A stretch of 64,000 nucleotides of DNA from Xestospongia muta. Taxonomy: Eukaryota; Porifera; Demospongiae; Haplosclerida; Petrosiidae. This document shows, piece after piece, positions 55,701 to 64,000 of this stretch. The translations under genes were made by a program, and so were the position numbers. The first letter of the stretch is position 1; the number at the start of each line of letters is the position of its first letter. The stretch spans positions 1,927,827 to 1,991,826 of the forward strand of contig OY848919.1 of the NCBI GenBank assembly GCA_963693285.1, in the 5' to 3' direction. Below the pieces are notes generated by a model. That model ran no database searches. It saw only the letters and a list, made by a program, of their open reading frames with translations, and was not told the origin of the DNA.

Positions 55701-57982
55701 TTCTACAATTATAGTCCTGTTACCTTCCTGCTGTGTCAGTTTAGCTCTCAAATCTTCAATTTCCAGAGTCTTTCTTCTGCTAATTGCATACTGTGTCTCC
55801 AACTGTTTCTCAAATTTTTTCTGGTTCTCTTTTATGTCCATTGCCAAAGATTTCATCTCCTATATCATAAATACATGGATACTGTTGTCGTATAAGTTCA
55901 TATATACCTGATCTCTACTGTTGATATCCCAAATGACACAAGGACCAATAGAGAGTCGAATTAATCCCCTCTTCTTCACAAGTTCAATAGTTTCTTGAGC
56001 AACAGCCATTAGTGGACCAAGTAGATGGAAAGGAAAGGTACATGTCACAGTGATGGAGTTGTCTTTTTTGATGACAACTATTTTTACTCTCTTGGATAAT
56101 TTTTTTAACGACACTGCTAGAATATTTCTGATATCATTGATAGTATAGTTGTCAGCAGGATCCCAATCAAGGACAAACTTGGCTGTCTCATATTTCAAGG
56201 GAGAGGGAACTTTTGAGACTGGAAAACTTTCTTCAAGACACAGTTCGAGTGCTACATCCTGTGAAAACTTTTCAATGATATCCTTGTATGATTTAATGTG
56301 TAGTTTAGCTTCTTCGATATTGAACTGCTCGACGATCGCTTCCATATAACTTACATCAATGACAGTACATTTGTCATGCACTAGATTCAGGATATCGTCA
56401 ATTGTTTTAGCACCAGCTAACTCTGGCTTCAGGTCAGGAAAACTATAAAGCAAGTTCTTAACTTCTTGTATGGAGAGTTGGCTTTTAGCAATAGAGGAAC
56501 GAATACTAAAAACTGCTTTGGCAAACTCTTTTCTAATTGATCTAAAGGTAGGCTCCATATCCAAAGGAATCAGTAACTCAATAGTTGCTAAACAGTGGAT
56601 ACAAATATTGTTAAAGTTATTTGATTTTTACAACTTACTTTGATCTGGAATCACTTTATTGTACATAGTACTTCCTGGTAATGATTCTTCTTTTGTGATC
56701 ATTTTAAATTCTTTCTCTATAGTTAAAAATACTTTAAAAAGTATAACTGCCTTTCTTCTAACTTACTGTAGTCCTTTAGAATAGCATTAGCTAATGGCAC
56801 ATTAATAGAAAACTTTAGCAGTACATTAACAAACACCTCTAGTTTGTTATATTTGGTACGGACAGCATAACGTACTGCTCTCAACAAGACTATTCTTCTC
56901 TCTGACTCAGATTGTCCTGTAGATTCTAAATTAGTTAGTGTTTGCTCTGATATCATTATTGAGTCTTCAAAATGGAGAAATCGTCCCACAGCAACAGGAT
57001 CATGAAGAGACCGGGATAGACTGGCATAGTGACAACAAAGAATATCACTAGCACACTGTTCAGGACTGATCTGATTACTGGGACCTGTTACTACATCATA
57101 AGGAGCACTAGCTAATGACATTGATGTCTCTGGATCTTCTGGAAATGTTTGAGCTGATCAGTAAAATAAGAAATTAGAAATAAAACTACCATATTATGTG
57201 TATAATAGTACTTACTATACTGGTTGAGTAGTTTATCTGCTAATTCTCTTGTTTCTTCAAATTCAGACAACACTTTCGCTAGTACTTTGATATTCTTGTG
57301 ATCAGAAGACACTGCAGTACGTACAGCAGACAAGAGAGTTGTTCTCTTATTATCAACTGAGACCTCTAGATTCTCCACTTCATCTAGGATCACTTCACTG
57401 ATACATCTCTCACTATATAACAGCTGTGACATTTGGACAGGATAGATCAGAACTTGTGAAACAGACTGCATTTCTCCTTTTACTATTAAATTATCATTAT
57501 TTTCAATATATAAGTCAAGCTATACATATAGTATCATATCATACCTGTCTGTGTAATGCTTTCAGCAACATAATTTTCTTCCATCTTCTTCAAAGCACTA
57601 ACTAGTACATTCCATGATGGTCTTCCTTTCTCATCTACCTTGTCAACTCTTCTCAACCAACAAGTCATACACTCCTGAAGACATCGAGTTACGTCATTAC
57701 GGTGGTCTGCTTCAATCTTTGCTAGTGTAGGCTGTAGTATACCCAACAACAGACCTAACTTGAACCATCTTCGATATGGAAACATGTTCAAGACTTCCAA
57801 TACATCACTTAAGTGAGTGATATCTGATGACGAGGTAATTAAAAAAATACCTCGTTGATATTACTGATCCAGTCAATACTCGTAGGTTTATATTACAAAA
57901 GACAATTATCTAGCTACTTACCTAGTTCATCCTGTCTCAGAAAAGATATCAATAGCTTTACGTCAGTTTGTTTCTTCGCCAT
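51471..57982 (-). CDS. Death domain, coiled-coil and LRR protein
   Basis: About 15 exons on the minus strand. Exon 1 (57922-57982) starts MAKKQTDVKLLISFL. Exon 2 (about 57547-57820) encodes a Death domain (LSDVLEVLNMFPYRRWFKLG...IEADHRNDVTRCLQECMTCW...RPSWNVLVSAL). Two related helical segments follow (57220-57485 and 56765-57150; share LLSAVRTAV/LLRAVRYAV and a LA..LL..YS end). A domain I do not recognise spans 55910-56590 (FHLLGPLMAVAQETIELVKK...LIRLSIGPCVIWD). Short exons of coiled coil follow (55644-55856, 55217-55330, 54780-54915, 54645-54730, 54375-54540), then acidic linkers (KVTKDDIPIEPEPEVKKK). The last exon (51471-52030) has leucine-rich repeats (LRRLSIWNTPF-like, LYLFSSPL, ELGLWIDN, LLRLTNCPKI). 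No NACHT or kinase is seen. An innate-immune or cell-death adaptor role is inferred from architecture only. Confidence 0.75.
52245..52372 (+). other. Possible exon of an unrecognised plus-strand gene
   Basis: An AG acceptor at about 52244 precedes an open frame reading DLPGWGRHYLLLRRTHKVQN and ending ...VKMIHN at a TAA (52370-52372). A short upstream frame MLNYDCQGLTKKTTPLLVLG (from 52099) could be a first exon, but the join is unclear. It lies inside the large intron of the Death/LRR gene on the opposite strand. Confidence 0.3.
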
Positions 57983-58884
57983 AGCTCTACGTTCGCTGAC
58001 CTTTGAGGTGAAGGGTCAGACTAATATGAGTGCCCACCCATTGAACGTTATATTTCGTTTCATATCACGTACTAATAAAACACTCAATAACGTACACAGG
58101 CTTATAGACAGAATGCATACAATATAATGGAATAAAAATGAGAGGATATATTTCTATATAGTACACAGCAATTAAGTTACTATGAATGGTACAAGTGATG
58201 CTTTAACATTGTTTTAAGTGATGATAATAAATGGCAGGATTAAGGTCACTAGACAGAGTGTTCCAAAGAGAACAAATGGAGGGAATGAAGAGCAGCAGAA
58301 GATGAAGCGAAAAGAACTAGACATTGTTATAATGATATTGTCTAGAGAATCTTGTAGGAGGAGATTGAAGTGATCATGATAGAATGTTATGTGGGAATAT
58401 AGGGAGACCATTAAGAGATAACTATAAGATCATTATGTCAAGGTAATGTATAGTATTGAATGCCATAGATAGATCTAAAATGATGTGGAAGTGATGCACT
58501 AACTTGCCATTAAGCAATGACTCTATAATATACTACTATGTGTCCATTTGTTAATCATTGATCCATTATTAAATTAGTTTATATAGTACATTCATTACAC
58601 TAGTTGTAATCTTATGATGTGTTTACATATCAATGACTGTACTATCATATTAATAAATAATATAATATATAATACTGAATATTCTACTGTGATAATCAAA
58701 GCTTAGTTTACTTATTGATATGTCACTACATTTCATCTATTATGAGTAAAAAATATTTTACATGTAATTACATGCTATTAATATTTAATATTACTAATGT
58801 TGTACATTGACTTAGAAGAATATAACTACAATTAACACAGAGTTTGAATAATGGTTAATAGTTTGACAAAAGTAATAGCGTTAA
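57983..58884. other. Upstream of the Death/LRR gene, no gene seen
   Basis: Contains the 5' flank of the minus-strand gene. The 57855-58127 open frame on the plus strand overlaps exon 1 and looks incidental. Confidence 0.5.
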
Positions 58885-59433
58885 TTACATAAAAGCATCT
58901 GTTTTGTTTAACTCATCAATAAGTTGATCAATCGTGTATTGTGTCACACTAGGTATGACATAAATATGATAGTAATAACATTCTTTGTTGTTTATAGGCT
59001 TACAAAATAGACTATATTTATAAATCAAATTGTCATTAGGTTTCATAAATGACAATCTAGAACGATGAATCCATAGTTCAGTAGATATCTCCTTTTCCAA
59101 ATCCTTCAGTCTCTCTACTACATACTCAACTAACTGTAAACATCTAGCAATCATCTTGACCTGTTTGTCATAGGAATATGTACTGATGAATGTCAACAAT
59201 ACCAATGTTGAAAGACCATTACGAGATCCTGAACCTGTGGGTTGGAATGGCTTAGAGAATACTGCAGCATTCATCCATATTCCTGTCTTCAGTGTCTTGG
59301 TCATAAGTATACCACAAGACCATTGGCTACTTGCCCATTTGTACCTACTGATGAGAATTGAAGAGACATAGTCCAGTTGGAAATCAAATACTGGACCAGG
59401 TTTCTCTTTGATCAAACTGTGTTCATGACCCAT
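58885..59433 (-). CDS. Orphan 182-residue ORF
   Basis: A single open frame from MGHEHSLIKEKPGPVFDFQL to NKTDAFM. It is soluble-looking, with a Gly/Ser/Thr-rich middle (FQPTGSGSRNGLSTLVLLTF), an amphipathic helix (MIARCLQLVEYVVERLKDLE) and a Tyr/Asn-rich end (KECYYYHIYVIPSV). An AG lies just before the ATG (tttaaatagag), so it could be a terminal exon. It lies between two tandem Death/LRR paralogs; no similarity recognised. The length and absence of repeats favour a real coding segment. Confidence 0.5.
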   Translation of the reverse strand: MGHEHSLIKEKPGPVFDFQLDYVSSILISRYKWASSQWSCGILMTKTLKTGIWMNAAVFSKPFQPTGSGSRNGLSTLVLLTFISTYSYDKQVKMIARCLQLVEYVVERLKDLEKEISTELWIHRSRLSFMKPNDNLIYKYSLFCKPINNKECYYYHIYVIPSVTQYTIDQLIDELNKTDAFM

Positions 59434-60262
59434 CTCTATTTAAAACATGTATCCAGTTTCTAATGCAAGCTGTGTTAATGATCCAGTTCTATAAAAGGTG
59501 TATATACATCTCCCAATACACCATCTACATGAAACCAGAAGCCCTTATGTTCCTCTCCTGTGGTTTCTACATGTGACCCTATTAGGGTCATATGCATTAT
59601 CATAGCAGAAAGGTCACATACCAGGAACTAGTAGTGTTATTTTAGAGAGTGTAATGTTATTAGAGAGATTACTACTAATCATCTGTAGTGTGTTAGGTAT
59701 GCAAGAGAGGTGGGGAGTAAAGTACTCTTTGTATTATTGTAAATCAGTATATTTGTATATGTGACTAAAAGGAAATAGGATCATAGATAATTTTCATGAT
59801 GAAATAAATTTATTTACTCTAAGATCTATAATAGGACACCTGTGAACAAATATCCTTTTTTCATTCAGTTTTATTTCAGTGTACAAATTTTATCTAGTTT
59901 ATGTAATACATTGATATCCATGACAGGTTGTAGAAAGAAAACAATATTGTCTTATTTATATAATATATTATTGCAAAATTTGCTACTATAATACATAATA
60001 TATTGTTATTATATATTATAGTAACAGAATATCAAGCAATCCACATACTACTTATTATATTTGAACAATGGCACAGCAAATACTTATTATTAATTAATGT
60101 AGGTGTGGTCAGTTCAACTTGAGTTTGTATGGGAGAAGTGAATTATGAAAATGGTTATTTTATTAGAAGACAAAGAACTGGACAGTAAAGTTTTTAACTA
60201 ATAATTGACATAATCAAATTTCTTTTCGTCAAAATATAGCAACAATAGTACAAAAATAACTA
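59434..60262. other. 3' flank of the second LRR paralog, no gene seen
   Basis: AT-rich. 60080-60240 matches 51260-51420, the 3' flank of the first paralog. Confidence 0.55.
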
Positions 60263-63200
60263 CTAAGAACGGAGTGTACTACCATTAATGAAAAAACGAA
60301 CCAAACTCTTATTATGAACTAATTCTTTTTGTATTTTTTGTATGCCAGATTCAGTGATATTTGGACAGTCGTAGAGATACAGATATTCTAATGTTGTATT
60401 TGTTGTGATAAGGTCACAGATGTGAGGTATGTCATTGTCAGTAATGTTCTTGTCATACCACAAGTGTAATGAATTGAGTGTTTTATTACTAGAAAGAGCA
60501 GCAGTTAGTAAATGATATGTATCTGGTAAGAGAGGTGAGGAGTAAAGACGTAGGGACTTCATTGTTTTGTTATAAGTCATTACTTTTACTAGTTCACTGA
60601 CACAGCGAGCATGATTAAAACGAGTGTTCCTTACAAAAAGGACTCTCACTGGACATTCATTGAGGTTACTTAATACTGTTAATAAACTGTCACGAGATAA
60701 TGAATACAGTTCAATCCTCCATGTTGTGTGTTGTTGTCTCTTTAATTGACGTACCACTTCTTTACATTCTGCCACAGTAGGTGAAGTAAGTGTAACTGTA
60801 GGCCCAAAGAGGTTCTTTTCATTCCATTGAATGCTTTCAGTGTCTCCTAGAATAAAACATAGTTACTACATAATATTTCACACACATGATAACAGTTATA
60901 CACATTCTAACATAAAAGGCATAGTAAATCCGGGGTCTTCAAGCTATTTTTACTATACATAATTATATAGGGATGACACTATTAATTACACTTGATAGTA
61001 ACTACAATGCCCCAGCCATGTACAAAACAAAGACCAATCAGTAAACAATAGAGTAATTACACACAGTATTTAACTGAGGCTTAAAGCAAGCAAGCAAACA
61101 AATTGAGTACATTTGATGTCAAATAAGCAAGCATAATATTTGTTTACATAATAAAGATCTACTTCTAATGAAAACCCTTGAACCATTTAACTATTTCCAC
61201 AAAGTCTCACACAGTTTATTGCCATCTTGCAATCTAATAACGTGTTGGTTACCTGACTAATCTCTTTAAATTTTAACATGTTTGCATTTAAGTAATAATA
61301 TCATAAGTACATTAAAGATATATAACATATTAAAAGTATGAACTAGTCAACAGATTGTTAGCTAGAAACACACAAGTCTCCTTGCTAGTTGCCCATTCAG
61401 ACATAACCAAATAAATTACTTCATTGCTATGACAACACACGATCAACTATTGAATTTGGTATTCATTATAATGACTAAGAATTTTTATGCTTTAAGAGAA
61501 AACTAGCACAACTACTTACTTATTAGATCATACTTTTGATGCTAAGAAATGTACTAGATACATTGGCAGGTGGGTACACACCACATCTCAGTTTATCCCC
61601 TGAGTAGGTGTGTCTCTAAGTAATAAATGGATGTGGCTCCAAGGGGCCAATGGCTATTGGCCTTATGATGCAAAGTATTTTAATAGTGAACACATGGAAT
61701 TAGCTGAAAGACTAATATATACTACCTGTTGGAGATTGTAGAGGACCTGATGATTTCTCTTTATCCTCTTGTTCACTTGATATGTCATCTTTCATTGGCT
61801 GTGACTCTAATTAAAAATACATTTATAAGGTCTTCTTCGAAGCATATAGATCTCATTACTACACTATACTGATAATATTACAGAGTCTTTTAAGATTTAG
61901 GTTTTATTTTCAGAATTTTAGTGGTTAATATCATTATATGGACATGGCTTCAAATCTTGAATAATTTCATGTTGTTATGGTCTTGTGATGCGGAGTATAT
62001 TAAAAGTAAATAAATCAATTGAACAATAACATCTTACTTTTTCTTGTAAATAGAGACTGTAGAAAACCTAATGGTTTCTCTTTAACTTCTGGTTCTGGTT
62101 CTATTGGTATATCATCTTTTGTCTTTTTTGACAATGCTTTAATCTCCGATTCTACCAAATAAAGATATTGAAGTTTTCCCTATGTTACTACTCTATTGAA
62201 AATATTAATTTAAATATAGGCTCTTTATCAATGAATATATTTGAAATTTTAATAAATGGATGTGGTTACGAAGATCATCTACATTCACTACAAGAGCATA
62301 GGTTTAATAATGTTTTAATTTTAGTATTTAAAAGATTGCAAATGGAACGACTCATCATGTAGTTCTTCTAGTAAATGTAGGAGATCTTCAATACGTACTA
62401 TGCACTATTTATTGTCCTCCCCAGAATAAACATTTTGACAAATTTCTTTTAAAGAATGCATTTGGATAATTAGGATAAGTCATAATATATAATATTATAA
62501 CTATTTAGTAACTTCATGTAAACTAGACTTACCTTCACTAGTAGAAGGTACAGGGCTAGCCTGTACATGATGTGGAAACTTCTCTTTAACATCTGGTTCT
62601 GTTATTATATCATTATCAGTAACATTGATCTTTGACACTACATAGTATATATAGTGTAAATATCATCACATATATGTAGTGTACTTACTTTTAGTAATAA
62701 ACTCTTCTTGGCTACTTTTTACTTTAAGAGATACATGAAGTGGTTCAGCTGGTAGGAGAGTATCATCATCAGTATCAGATGTCAAAAAAACTTCACCTAA
62801 ATAAAATAAGTAACTACATAATCACATAAATATATCAGGTACCTTTTGTGCTCTTCTCTGGAAAACTTTTGTCTTTTTCACTCTCTTTTAATTTTGAGTT
62901 AAGTGAAATGACCATCTCCTGTAGAGACTTTATCTCTACTTCTTTTTCGATTACTCTTGACTTTAATGTTTTTTCGGCAGCTACAATATTGTAAGTAAAT
63001 CTAATATAATCCATTATGTATATTTACAGTTACTGCTATAATACTGTACTGTATAATTATTATTAATAAATTAAATAACACAGTATCAGAGAATTTAAAA
63101 CTTAAGTGATACCTTCCTTCTCTTGAAGAATAGATTTTAATTCTTTGATCTCTACTTGTTGCTGTTCTGATGTCTTCTTCAATAAGTGTAACTCAACTAA

Positions 63201-64000
63201 AATAGAGTATAGTTTATGATATACTACTTGTAATGTTATATACCTTCTTTGTCTCCAAGAATAGATTTTAAATCATCTACCTCTATTGTCTTCTCATTAA
63301 TTGTTATCTCCTGTACTTCAAGTTTAGTTCTCAACTTCACATCATCTTTTTGATTGTCTTCTAATATTTCTTGAACAGTTTCTGTAAATAGGTGTGTGAA
63401 ATGATAAAATGATGATTTATTAATTTCACACTAAGATATGAATGTAATAAATGTGTTAGTGTGGTGGTAAAAATTGCAAAAAGGATTTGCTAAACTCCTG
63501 ACATAAATAAAAAGCTTGTAAGCAATGCTTTATTATAATTGTTCATAATCATTATGTACATTAATCTTTTAAAATAAATTAATAACATTTAATTAATATT
63601 TCTTACTCTCCTTTTCTTCAATAGTCAACTTCAATTTCTCAATTTCCTTTTGTTTCTCTTTTAGTTCTGACATTTGAGACTTTAACTGAAGCTCCTCTAC
63701 ATTGACTAATAGACAATATGGTGTAATTGTGCATGTAATATTGCATTAATACTAATAACATACACGCCAATAAGTATGAATTTACCTTCCTGCTGTTTGA
63801 GTTTGTATTTCAAATCTTCAATTTCCAGAGTCTTTCTCCTGCTAACTGTGTACTGTGTCTGCAGCTGCCTCTCAAAATGTATCTGTTTCTCTTTTATGTC
63901 CATCGCCAAAGATTTCATCTCCTATATCATAAACACATGGTTACTGTTGTAGTATAAGTTTATACATACCTGATCTCTACTGTTGATATCCCAAATGACA
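60263..64000 (-). CDS. Second Death/coiled-coil/LRR paralog, 3' part
   Basis: The gene enters from the right edge. Its exons align one to one with 51471-55939 of the complete paralog. Coiled-coil exons contain EMKSLAMDIKEKQIHFERQL (63706-63918), ELQLKSQMSELKEKQKE-type sequence (about 63610-63700), LQEITINEKTIEVDDLKSIL (about 63245-63380) and KELKSILQEKE (about 63115-63200). The acidic linkers follow. The last exon 60263-60846 holds the LRRs (VRVLFVRNTRF, SLRLYSSPLLPDTYHLL, LHLWYDKNITDNDIPHI, LYLYDCPNITESGI) and ends STLRS. The Death-domain part must lie beyond 64000. Relative to the first paralog, the LRR exon has 5' extra codons (NEKNLFG) and a different C-terminus. Confidence 0.75.

Overview
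This is AT-rich, intron-dense animal DNA. Introns are short and canonical GT-AG, and they are full of TCCA/TGGA tetranucleotide tracts. Gene content (MLH1, RED/IK, eIF5A, YEATS4/GAS41, DDX11, MFSD8-like transporters, Death-domain/coiled-coil/LRR proteins), the compact spacing and the base composition suggest an early-branching metazoan, most likely a demosponge of the Amphimedon type. That assignment is inference; no organism-specific marker was tested.

Layout. 1-765 is a 15-bp satellite. 916-5042 (minus) holds two tandem MFSD8/CLN7-like transporter genes, the left one incomplete. 5.2-36.8 kb is one duplicated landscape. MLH1 (minus, 28234-36836) is intact and carries, in one intron and on the opposite strand, a two-exon gene for a putative 7-helix membrane protein with a small Cys-containing ectodomain. 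Four more members of that family lie to the left (11.4, 18.0, 21.4 and 24.5 kb). Between them are decayed pieces of MLH1 exons, in the order and orientation expected if the whole 'MLH1 plus nested gene' unit had been duplicated repeatedly. The nested genes survived while the MLH1 copies died. DNA transposons entered this cluster: two different elements sit at the TATA box of two paralogous promoters, and a hAT-type element lies in one 3' flank.

36.8-50.4 kb is a compact housekeeping block. MLH1 and RED/IK are divergent. RED/IK and eIF5A are convergent. eIF5A and YEATS4 are in tandem on the minus strand. YEATS4 and DDX11 are divergent, with only 74 bp between start codons.

51.4-64.0 kb (minus) holds two tandem paralogs. 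The complete one encodes a Death domain, two related helical repeats, an unrecognised conserved domain, a run of coiled-coil exons and a C-terminal LRR exon. The second runs off the right edge. An orphan 182-codon ORF sits between them.

The most unusual content is the 7-helix family and its history of being duplicated from inside an MLH1 intron. I do not recognise the family. Its topology, conserved core, variable cytoplasmic loops and shared promoter element suggest a lineage-specific receptor or channel-like set, but function is unknown.
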